DNA from: Microcaldota archaeon
GTDB lineage: Archaea; Micrarchaeota; Micrarchaeia; Anstonellales; Anstonellaceae
Direction of reading: 5' to 3'
Length of the DNA stretch: 12,714 nt
NCBI GenBank assembly: GCA_023248665.1
Contig: JAHFEC010000019.1
Span: 1-12,714, forward strand
Shown: positions 1-5,855 of the stretch, piece by piece
Numbering within the stretch: the first letter of the stretch is position 1
Layout of the letters: every line of letters starts with the position of its first letter
Translations under genes and position numbers: made by a program
Notes under the pieces: generated by a model
Databases searched by the model: none
Seen by the model: the letters and a program-made list of their open reading frames with translations, nothing else
Told to the model about the DNA's origin: nothing

Positions 1-37
1 GCGAAGGGGTTTTTGAGCATGGGAAGACTTCATCGGG

Positions 38-50
38 GGTTTTTATAAGG
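38..50. promoter_or_regulatory. TATA-box-like element near the left edge
   Basis: The AT-rich block TTTTTATAAGG stands out in GC-rich surroundings and reads as an archaeal TATA box on either strand. On the minus strand it lies about 25 bases before an ATG at 20-18, which would begin a leaderless gene running off the left edge (first residues MLKNPF). On the plus strand a start would fall near 70-77, but the ORFs there (a GTG at 70, an ATG at 77) run antisense to the glycosyltransferase remnant and look spurious. The minus-strand reading is preferred but unproven. Confidence 0.35.
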
Positions 51-72
51 TATTCGGGCCTTCCAGCCCGTG

Positions 73-98
73 CCGCATGGGCACCCGCCCTCATGCGG
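73..98. other. GC-rich hairpin
   Basis: CCGCATG at 73-79 pairs perfectly with CATGCGG at 92-98 around a 12-base loop. It lies just downstream (in minus-strand sense) of the stop codon of the glycosyltransferase remnant at 139-141, so it may be an old 3' structure of that gene. No T-tract follows on the minus strand. It could also be chance pairing in GC-rich DNA. Confidence 0.25.
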
Positions 99-138
99 CT
101 TCGGGGCGTCCGTCCGCCTGCGCTTCTTTGGCCTTCCG

Positions 139-270
139 CTACCGCTTCTTCACCTTCTTCTCCCCGCCCCTCTTTTCCTTCTTCTTCACGAGCGCGTATA
201 TCGCAAGAAGCCTCCCCGTCCGGCGCGGCACATCCATCCCCTTTGCCGTGCGCACCGCGCTCTTCCAAAC
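139..270 (-). pseudogene. glycosyltransferase C-terminal remnant (duplicated 3' end)
   Basis: Read on the minus strand, this stretch encodes about 43 codons ending in TAG (141-139). The peptide contains SAVRT..., then RLLAIYALVKKKEKRGG, then a basic tail. It aligns without gaps to the last residues of the intact glycosyltransferase at 1843-3012, which ends GAVRS...RLLQAYALVKKKEKRGG. Stop codons and all aligned bases share one constant offset of 1704. There is no ATG and no glycosyltransferase sequence beyond about 270, where similarity stops at the promoter of the ATPase gene; the frame meets a stop near 284-286. It is therefore a truncated copy, not a functional enzyme. It may be the end of a former tandem copy, or the displaced original 3' end after an insertion. 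Homology is read directly from the sequence; the history is inference. Confidence 0.75.
163..195. repeat. 33-base direct repeat, left copy
   Basis: These 33 bases are identical to 1867-1899 in the same orientation. They encode the basic end of the glycosyltransferase (the VKKKEKRGG part) on the minus strand. Similarity continues at a lower level (about 44 of the next 71 bases) to about 266. Together with the right copy it brackets the ATPase gene. Confidence 0.9.
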
Positions 271-280
271 CACCCAAAGG

Positions 281-289
281 CTTTTATAC
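281..289 (+). promoter_or_regulatory. TATA box of the ATPase gene
   Basis: CTTTTATAC is centred about 26 bases before the ATG at 311, the usual archaeal distance between TATA box and transcription start. No ribosome-binding site precedes the ATG. Both facts point to a leaderless transcript beginning at or next to the start codon. The purine-rich AAAGG just before it could serve as the BRE. Confidence 0.7.
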
Positions 290-319
290 TAATCCCGCTT
301 AGTACTAACCATGGTTAGG
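288..319. promoter_or_regulatory. tandem dyad operator over the ATPase start
   Basis: Two adjoining 16-base units have the same layout, ACTAA-N6-TTAG. The first is ACTAATCCCGCTTAGT (288-303), the second ACTAACCATGGTTAGG (304-319). The first has perfect 5-base arms. The second contains the perfect 14-base palindrome CTAACCATGGTTAG, centred on the start codon. The pair overlaps the end of the TATA box and the presumed transcription start, where a bound repressor would block initiation. The pattern is seen in the sequence; the operator role is inference. Confidence 0.55.
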
Positions 320-1684
320 TTCATTGACCGCGAATACGAGCTCCAAGAGCTTGAGAAAATATGGGAGCGCGACACGGCCGCCCTCATCATCATCTACGGC
401 CGCCGCCGGGTCGGCAAGTCCCGCCTCATACAGGAATTTCTCCGCTCCAAGGAAGGGCTTTACTACATTGCCGACGACACCAACCGCAAGATCCAGCTTG
501 ACGAATTAAGAAAACGCTTGGCCGACTACCTGAATGACTCTTTCTTGCGCACAGCCAAAATCAGCGAATGGCGCGAGCTTTTTGAATATCTTGGCAACGT
601 TCTCCCGAAAGACAAGCGGTTCTGCCTCGCCATTGACGAATTTTCCTACCTGGTCAAGAGCGACCCTTCAATAACAAGCTCCCTGCAAAAATTCTGGGAC
701 ACGACCTTAAGCAACAGCAAAACCGTCTTGGTGCTCTCCGGCTCCCTGTTCGGGCTGATGAGCGAGCAAGTTTTGTCTGCCGCTTCCCCGCTTTATGGCC
801 GCCGCACGAAGGATTTTCTCCTCGCCCCGCTGGCCCAGAAGGACGCTTCGCTTTTTTTGGCGGATTTCGGGCCGGAAGACCGGCTAAAGGCGTACTTCTC
901 TATCGGCGGAATCCCCGAATATCTGCTCAAGGCGGCCGTCCATAAGTCATCCGACGATTTCTTCGCGCACGAATTCTTCGCCAAGGACGGCTATTTTTAC
1001 CGCGAACCCTACTATCTCCTCTCGCAGGAATTCAAGGAGATAAAGACCTATTTCTCCATGCTCAACGCGATTTCATACGGCAACAGCAAGCCTGTCGACA
1101 TCGCCAATTTCTGCGGCATCAAGGCCCGCGAGCTTTATCCGTATCTTGAGAACCTGTTGCGCCTCAATTTCATCCGCCGAGAGGTCTCGCTCTTTGGCAA
1201 GCGCCAGAACGGGATTTATTCCATCAAGGACACGCTTTTTGATTTCTGGTTCAATTTCGTCTATCCAAGGCGCGAGGACATCGAGAAGAACATCTTTTCG
1301 CTTGAGCGCAATAAGTTGAGCACCTATTGCGGGAAGCGGTTCGAATCCTACGTGCGCGACGAGGTCGTCCACTTCATACTCCCGTTCAGGGCCGACCAAA
1401 TCGGCCGCTGGTGGCACAAGGAAAACGAAATAGACGCCATCGCCTTCAGCGAATCATCCCAAGACATTCTTTTTGCCGAGTGCAAATGGTCGGAAAAAGT
1501 GGATGCCAAACAAGTGCTGGCCTCGCTTCGCGTGAAAACGCCGCTTGTGCAATGGCATAACGAAACGCGCCATGAGCATTTCGCCATTTTTGCCAAGTCA
1601 TTTAAGCGAAAAGAGGATCTGGGCGGGAATGTCCGGCTCTACGATTTGAAGGACATCTTGAAAGCGGCCAAGCCCAAAAAGTGA
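311..1684 (+). CDS. archaeal ATPase with DUF234-type nuclease-like domain
   Basis: A 457-residue P-loop ATPase of the archaeal ATPase_2 type. The N-terminus MVRFIDREYEL is typical of the family. The Walker A motif GRRRVGKS is at residues 30-37 and Walker B LAIDEF at 106-111. A winged-helix-like region follows (about 245-310). The C-terminal domain carries E373-x-D375 and E390-C-K392, a PD-(D/E)xK-like arrangement as in DUF234. The protein is soluble, with no signal peptide. The family is common in archaea and often mobile, but its biological role is not established, so I assign none. The start is set by the TATA box 26 bases upstream. The gene converges with the glycosyltransferase and lies between direct repeats of that gene's 3' end. 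Its base composition is lower in GC than its neighbours (28 G/C in the 60 bases from 661), which fits acquisition by transfer. Family assignment is confident; function is not. Confidence 0.9.
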   Translation: MVRFIDREYELQELEKIWERDTAALIIIYGRRRVGKSRLIQEFLRSKEGLYYIADDTNRKIQLDELRKRLADYLNDSFLRTAKISEWRELFEYLGNVLPKDKRFCLAIDEFSYLVKSDPSITSSLQKFWDTTLSNSKTVLVLSGSLFGLMSEQVLSAASPLYGRRTKDFLLAPLAQKDASLFLADFGPEDRLKAYFSIGGIPEYLLKAAVHKSSDDFFAHEFFAKDGYFYREPYYLLSQEFKEIKTYFSMLNAISYGNSKPVDIANFCGIKARELYPYLENLLRLNFIRREVSLFGKRQNGIYSIKDTLFDFWFNFVYPRREDIEKNIFSLERNKLSTYCGKRFESYVRDEVVHFILPFRADQIGRWWHKENEIDAIAFSESSQDILFAECKWSEKVDAKQVLASLRVKTPLVQWHNETRHEHFAIFAKSFKRKEDLGGNVRLYDLKDILKAAKPKK

Positions 1685-1708
1685 AATCCGCACCCCTGTG
1701 CAAATATA

Positions 1709-1735
1709 GTGCCCCCGCAATGTTCTGCGGGCCAC
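1709..1735. terminator. hairpin after the ATPase gene
   Basis: GTG-cc-CCCGCA (1709-1719) pairs with TGCGGG-c-CAC (1726-1735) around a six-base loop. It lies 24 bases past the ATPase stop and could shape the 3' end of that mRNA. No long T-tract follows, so it is not a clear terminator. The AT-rich CAAATATAG (1701-1709) just before it could instead be a TATA box for a small transcript across the next inverted repeat. Confidence 0.3.
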
Positions 1736-1738
1736 TTA

Positions 1739-1798
1739 ATAGGCAACCACGACGAACGACACATGTGCGAGAGTCGCAAAACTTTCGTGGTTGCCTAT
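1739..1798. repeat. perfect 14-bp inverted repeat between convergent genes
   Basis: ATAGGCAACCACGA (1739-1752) is the exact reverse complement of TCGTGGTTGCCTAT (1785-1798), with 32 bases between. The spacer can form a small inner hairpin (GCGA-gag-TCGC) and contains the palindrome CACATGTG. The element fills the gap between the ATPase gene and the converging glycosyltransferase. It could be a bidirectional 3'-end structure, a structured small RNA, or the edge of the ATPase cassette. The sequence does not decide between these. Confidence 0.6.
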
Positions 1799-1842
1799 AG
1801 CTGCCGGAAATAAGCACGGGCCGTTGCCGTCCTTGGGGGCAT

Positions 1843-3012
1843 TCATGGGCCCGTCTGTCTCTTCTTCCCGCCCCTCTTTTCCTTCTTCTTCACGAGCGCA
1901 TACGCTTGAAGCAGTCTCTGGGTCTGGTGCGCCACGTCCAGCGCGCGCGCCGAGCGCACCGCGCCCTCTGAAAGTTTTTTGCGGTTCCTGATGATCTGGC
2001 GCAGCCTTTCCGCCGCCTCCAGCGGATCGTCAAAGAAGAGCGCGCCGTTGACCTTGGGCCGCACGATCTCCTCCAGCGCCGTGCCGCGCAGGGCGGCCAC
2101 CGGCGTGCCGCAGGCCATGGATTCGAGCGCGACCAGCCCCTGCGTCTCGAAGGCGGAGGGCAGGATGACGGCCGATGCGGCGCGGTAATGCTGCGCGATC
2201 CATCTCTCGTCCACCCGGCCCAGCAGGCGCACCTTGCCCGCCAGCCCCCGCGCGGCGATCTTCCTTGCGAATTCCTCTTTATACGGGCCGTCCCCGGCGA
2301 CAAGAAGCGGCGCCTTCAATTCATCGAACGAGCGCGTGGCCGCGACATCAAGGAGAAAATCAAGGTTCTTCTCCTTGGCGATCCGGCCCAGGTAGAGCAC
2401 CGCATTCTTTTTTCCATCATCCGAAAATATTTTTTTCACCGCCGGGCCCACCCGCCCCGGCTTGAATTCTTCAACATCCACCGGGCTGGCCACCACGGCC
2501 GATTTTATGCCGTGCAACGAAAGCTCGGCCTGCATGAACAGGCTGGGCGCGATCACCTGATCGAACCCGCCGTAGAACCACGTCAGATAACGCCACGACA
2601 TGTCCGCGCCCCACAGCCGGAGGCCCTCGTGCCCCGTGAGGTAGTGCATCGCGGACGGGATGAGCGTATGGAAGGTGCCCACGAGCGGGGCCCGGCATCT
2701 CTTGGCCGCCTCCTTGGCGGCGAATCCCATGAGCAGCATGGCGTGGCTGTGCACGATGTCGGGCTTCCATCCCACGGCCTCATCCACGAGCCCTCCGGTC
2801 CGGTACGGTATGCGGTATTGGGGGTAGGGCGGGAAGACCGCCGAGGGGGCGTAATGCGCGCCCTCGCGCCGCTCGAATCCGCCCCGCCCTTCCGGAGCGA
2901 ACACGCGCACCTCATGCCCCTTCGCCTCCAGACCGGCCTTGAACAAGTCGATCGAGCGCACCACGCCGTCCACGGACGGATGGTAGGTGTCTGAAAAGAA
3001 TGCGATCCTCAT
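1843..3012 (-). CDS. GT4-family glycosyltransferase
   Basis: A 389-residue GT-B fold glycosyltransferase of the GT4 type, expected to transfer a sugar from a nucleotide-sugar donor to a lipid or glycan on the cytoplasmic side. The N-terminus MRIAFFSDTYHPSVDGVVRS is the characteristic GT4 acceptor-domain opening. The C-terminal donor domain has LGRIAKEKN (R210, K215) and the E-x7-E motif (E289, E297) within FETQGLVALE, followed by SMACGTP. The tail is strongly basic (KKKEKRGGKK), which may hold it at the membrane. I chose the ATG at 3012 rather than the longer frame from 3048 because the family motif begins there and AGGTC lies five bases upstream. It is divergent from the exported-protein genes, so it may glycosylate envelope components, but substrate and acceptor cannot be read from sequence. 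Its 3' end is duplicated at 139-270. Confidence 0.9.
   Translation of the reverse strand: MRIAFFSDTYHPSVDGVVRSIDLFKAGLEAKGHEVRVFAPEGRGGFERREGAHYAPSAVFPPYPQYRIPYRTGGLVDEAVGWKPDIVHSHAMLLMGFAAKEAAKRCRAPLVGTFHTLIPSAMHYLTGHEGLRLWGADMSWRYLTWFYGGFDQVIAPSLFMQAELSLHGIKSAVVASPVDVEEFKPGRVGPAVKKIFSDDGKKNAVLYLGRIAKEKNLDFLLDVAATRSFDELKAPLLVAGDGPYKEEFARKIAARGLAGKVRLLGRVDERWIAQHYRAASAVILPSAFETQGLVALESMACGTPVAALRGTALEEIVRPKVNGALFFDDPLEAAERLRQIIRNRKKLSEGAVRSARALDVAHQTQRLLQAYALVKKKEKRGGKKRQTGP
1867..1899. repeat. 33-base direct repeat, right copy
   Basis: Identical to 163-195 and in the same orientation. It is part of the intact glycosyltransferase gene and encodes the basic stretch near its C-terminus. The surrounding duplication spans 1843 to about 1970 and begins exactly at the stop codon. 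Confidence 0.9.
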
Positions 3013-3104
3013 GGCATGACCTGTCCGGCATATCTTGATCGGGTGCATTTTTTCGGGCGCCGAATCCGCGCATTTTTACGGCTTTCTCATCTCACGGAAG
3101 GCAG

Positions 3105-3113
3105 CTTTATTAA
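3105..3113 (+). promoter_or_regulatory. TATA box for the first exported protein, in a divergent intergenic region
   Basis: CTTTATTAA stands in the 140-base gap between the divergent glycosyltransferase and the exported-protein gene. It would start transcription near 3138, leaving a leader of about 15 bases with GGGGATCC (3143-3150) as a possible ribosome site before the ATG at 3153. For the minus-strand gene I see only weak AT-rich candidates, such as AAGATATG read from 3037 to 3030. Confidence 0.6.
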
Positions 3114-3152
3114 TCTTCCAAACCTTCAAGCCAAATCAAGCCGGGGATCCGC

Positions 3153-4856
3153 ATGCATTCTATTTCACGTCGTCTATTCATCGGCACGGTCTTCCTCCTT
3201 CTCTTGTTCGCGCTCGCCAACGCGACCACGGTCATCCTCAATTCGCAGGACTATTCGGACGTCATCGCCGGCGCCGTCTATGCGGTCTCCAACGACTACC
3301 AGTACGTGTTCGCCCTCACGCCCAACCAGTCGGTGTTCATCTCCCAGTACTACACCCTCAACCCCGCCGAGCCCATCATCTACGTCGAGGGCCACAAGCC
3401 GGTGCTCGCCAACATGGCCAGCCTGATCCGCGAGTCGGGCGTGCACAACCTCACCGTCGCCCAGCCTCCCGACGTCGAGGCCTGGATCGCCGGGCGCATG
3501 CCGCGCGAGCAGGCCATCGTGGTGGGCCGCCCGTACGGGCAGGACGCCCTCTCCGTCTCCTCCTACGCCTCGCTGACCTCATCGCCGCTCTTCTTCGTGG
3601 ACGACCCGTCCGATTCGGCCGCCCTCATGGCCAACCTCTCGGCGATGGGCTACCACTCGGTGCTTTTCTACGGCCCCGTGGCGCACCAGCTCCCGTCCAA
3701 CCAGCTGCTCCTCTTCCCCAACCGGCGCACCATCGATCTGGGCAGCAAATACCTCAACAACCTAAAGATCGCATCCGAGTTTCTGGCCATCCAGCCGGCC
3801 ACGCAGGCGATGTTCGTGTCGGGCCGCACGTTCGAGAAGTCAATGGCGGACAAGAACTTCCCCCTCCTGCTGGCGGGCCGCTCGGACGTGCCCATCGAGG
3901 TGCCCGACTTCATCTCCCAGAACGGCATCCGCTCGGGCGTGGTGTTCGCGGGCGATTCCGACATCGTGGACGGCCTCAACCGCCTGCGCACGGTCAGCCC
4001 GAACCTCTCGCTCTTCGTCAAGTTCGGGGAGGGCTACCTCTACGGGGGCCAGTCCAGCCAGCCCATGCCGCTCATGGTCATCCCCCTGCCCGCGCCCCGG
4101 ATCGCGATCGAGGTGATCAACCTCTCGTACAACGTGCCCTCCAAGTCTTTCGAGGTGCGCCTGGCCAGCCGGGGCGATTTCGCCTCCATCCGCTCATCCA
4201 TCACCGTGCCCAGCGTGGGTGCGGCCGAATCCTCGCAGATCAGCCTCGACCCCAACGCCACCACCACGCTGGCCATCCCGCTGGACGCCCTGCGCGCGTC
4301 CGACGGGCGCTTCATCGGTCAGGCGATGCTCACCGTTCGCTACGGCGAGGATTCTCGCCTCCTAGAGAACGTGGACACCATCTCGTTCGTGGACGTGCCC
4401 ATCTCCTATTACAACGACACCTCGTTCGTGCGCGTGCTCAACATCACCTATTCAGACGCGGACAAGTCCTTCGTGATCGTCTTGGACGGGCAGGGATGGG
4501 TGGAGGGCCAGATCCAGTTCACCATCAACAACCAGCCCATCACCCTGCGCCTGCCCTCCACGCAGGTGAACGGCCGCACGTCTGTGTCAGTCAAGTACCT
4601 CCTCTCCCCGGACGAGGAGAAATTCGTCAACGGCCTGCCGGCCGACTATTTCATCCGCTCGGGCGACCGGCCGGACATCCTGATCAAGGAGACGCGCGGG
4701 CAGAACGTGGTGCTCGTGCCCTCGCTCACCCAAAATTCCGAGGGGCCGTTCGCGAACGTTCCGTGGGCGACCATCTGTTTCTTCTCCTTCGCCATCGTGG
4801 CCGTGCTGCTGCTCCTGCGCCATTTCGTGCAGCGCCAGAGCGACTCGTTCGATTGA
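3153..4856 (+). CDS. exported membrane-anchored surface protein with three CWB2-like repeats
   Basis: A 567-residue protein of no family I can name firmly. It has a signal peptide (1-24), a large exported part, one C-terminal membrane helix (about 538-556) and a short cytoplasmic end, so it faces outwards. Residues 25-290 appear to hold three alpha/beta repeats: near 27-102 (VILNSQDYSDVIAGAVYA), 120-183 (VVGRPYGQDALSVSSYA, then VLFYG) and 219-285 (MFVSGRTFEKSM, then VVFAGDSD). Their layout resembles cell-wall-binding repeat 2 (PF04122). Two beta-rich, Ig-like domains follow (about 313-415 and 420-522). Nine N-x-S/T sequons suggest glycosylation. It is paralogous to the protein at 5856-7406, sharing VGRP, DPSD-x-AAL and FVSGR-x-FE-x-SM, but has one extra Ig-like domain. 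An S-layer, adhesion or wall-binding role is inference. Confidence 0.85.
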   Translation: MHSISRRLFIGTVFLLLLFALANATTVILNSQDYSDVIAGAVYAVSNDYQYVFALTPNQSVFISQYYTLNPAEPIIYVEGHKPVLANMASLIRESGVHNLTVAQPPDVEAWIAGRMPREQAIVVGRPYGQDALSVSSYASLTSSPLFFVDDPSDSAALMANLSAMGYHSVLFYGPVAHQLPSNQLLLFPNRRTIDLGSKYLNNLKIASEFLAIQPATQAMFVSGRTFEKSMADKNFPLLLAGRSDVPIEVPDFISQNGIRSGVVFAGDSDIVDGLNRLRTVSPNLSLFVKFGEGYLYGGQSSQPMPLMVIPLPAPRIAIEVINLSYNVPSKSFEVRLASRGDFASIRSSITVPSVGAAESSQISLDPNATTTLAIPLDALRASDGRFIGQAMLTVRYGEDSRLLENVDTISFVDVPISYYNDTSFVRVLNITYSDADKSFVIVLDGQGWVEGQIQFTINNQPITLRLPSTQVNGRTSVSVKYLLSPDEEKFVNGLPADYFIRSGDRPDILIKETRGQNVVLVPSLTQNSEGPFANVPWATICFFSFAIVAVLLLLRHFVQRQSDSFD

Positions 4857-4892
4857 ACCGCGAAAAAAAAGAACGGACCGCCGCGCAAGCAA

Positions 4893-5008
4893 GGGCGGCC
4901 CGAGCCGCCCCCCAGAGCGGCCGCGCGCGCCGGCATTGCCTCCGGCTCAAGCAACGGCCCGGGCCGTTGTCCATCGTCAGGGCCGCCCGGGCGGGCCTCC
5001 CTTTTTTT
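4893..5008 (+). terminator. three GC hairpins and a T-tract after the first surface gene
   Basis: Three palindromes follow each other: GGGCGGC-ccga-GCCGCCC (4893-4910), the perfect CAACGGCCCGGGCCGTTG (4952-4969) and CCGCCCGGGCGG (4983-4994). The last is followed at 5002-5008 by seven T residues, as at an intrinsic terminator. The block separates the surface gene ending at 4856 from the promoter at 5028. Archaeal termination depends mainly on T-rich DNA, so the T-tract is the firmest part. Confidence 0.5.
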
Positions 5009-5027
5009 CGGCGCCGCCGCGCACAAG

Positions 5028-5083
5028 CCTTTTAAACATCCGCCTCATTCCTACCCTCATCCATATTCGTCGTCCAGGTGGTC
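5028..5083 (+). promoter_or_regulatory. promoter and ribosome site of the small exported protein
   Basis: A TATA box (CCTTTTAAAC, 5028-5037) predicts a transcript start near 5060. AGGTGGTC at 5076-5083 matches the archaeal Shine-Dalgarno AGGTGATC in seven of eight bases and lies four bases before the ATG at 5088. This fixes the start of the next gene and shows that leadered genes occur beside leaderless ones. Confidence 0.7.
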
Positions 5084-5087
5084 CGGC

Positions 5088-5807
5088 ATGCGCGCGATTT
5101 CACATTCCATCTTCCTCATCTCCCTCTCCCTGCTTACCCTTCTCTCCCTCTCTTTCGCCCTGCCCGTGGGCGCCAACGTCACGGCCGGCACGTCGGTCAC
5201 TTTGGGCACCACCACGGCCGGCACCGCAGACGCGTGGGGCGGCAACGTCACGCAGGTCAACCTCACCATCAATTCGAGCACCCTGCACTGGCAGGGCTTC
5301 TACGGCTCGGTGACCGGCTCCCTGCGCCTGGCCTCCGGCAACGAGTCCAACGTGAGCACCCTCAAGCTCTGGACCGTGAGCACCCTGCGCGGTCAGATCT
5401 ACGCCTCCCGCGCCTCCAACATCGATTTCACCGCCCTCAATTCGACGGCGGTGACATTGGCCGCCGTGGATTCCGCCTTCTCGTTCCTCTCGGGCGCCAA
5501 CGACGCGGCCGCCCACACGGGCGCCGACTCGCTCAATCCGGCTTTCAGCATCGGCCAGTACGCCGTGGGCGCCAACAGCGAGCCCCTGATCATGACGCTC
5601 AATTCGACGGGCCAGTCCACGTGGCAGCAGGTCGTCCTCAACGACGGCAACACGTCTGATTCGTCCCGCTACGTGTTCGTCGGCCTCATCAACAGCTCGG
5701 GCGTGGCCTACAACGGCCAGTCCGCCAATTTCCAGATCATCGTCCCGGAGAACTCGGTCGGCGACGCGACGCCGACCACCTATTACTTCTACGGCGAGGT
5801 GCAGTGA
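5088..5807 (+). CDS. small secreted protein with W-x2-FYG module, rich in sequons
   Basis: A 239-residue protein with a clear signal peptide (1-24) and no later membrane helix, so it is probably released or held by partners. Residues 51-73 form a module, GG-N-V-T..W-x2-FYG (W68 to G73), that recurs with identical spacing in the protein at 7524-8906. I have the impression that such W/FYG modules occur in exported proteins of uncultivated archaea, but I cannot name a Pfam family. The rest is rich in Ser, Thr, Ala, Gly and Asn, looks beta-rich and has no cysteine. About ten N-x-S/T sequons in 239 residues suggest heavy N-glycosylation. It ends with TTYYFYGEVQ. The next gene begins within 50 bases, so the two may be co-transcribed. 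A structural or envelope role is inference. Confidence 0.8.
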   Translation: MRAISHSIFLISLSLLTLLSLSFALPVGANVTAGTSVTLGTTTAGTADAWGGNVTQVNLTINSSTLHWQGFYGSVTGSLRLASGNESNVSTLKLWTVSTLRGQIYASRASNIDFTALNSTAVTLAAVDSAFSFLSGANDAAAHTGADSLNPAFSIGQYAVGANSEPLIMTLNSTGQSTWQQVVLNDGNTSDSSRYVFVGLINSSGVAYNGQSANFQIIVPENSVGDATPTTYYFYGEVQ

Positions 5808-5855
5808 GGGTTCCGCAATAATCCAGCGCGTTTCTTTTCGCATGGGGTGGTTGGT

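Noticed and set aside
70..318. Overlapping short plus-strand frames after the TATA-like element at 38-50
   Set aside because: They run antisense to the glycosyltransferase remnant, which explains their odd Phe/Pro/Ser-rich composition, and one runs into the ATPase start.
1602..1817. Minus-strand 71-codon frame across the inverted repeat
   Set aside because: It overlaps the ATPase 3' end and the structured spacer, shows no family similarity, and its codons look random.
3013..3048. Longer start (3048) for the glycosyltransferase
   Set aside because: The extra 12 residues precede the canonical MRIAFFSD opening and have no better ribosome site.
3035..5035. A 666-codon open frame on the plus strand across the first surface gene
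   Set aside because: It overlaps the well-supported 3153-4856 gene in another frame, is rich in Arg, His and Pro as expected for an off-frame reading of GC-rich DNA, and has no signal, motif or ribosome site.
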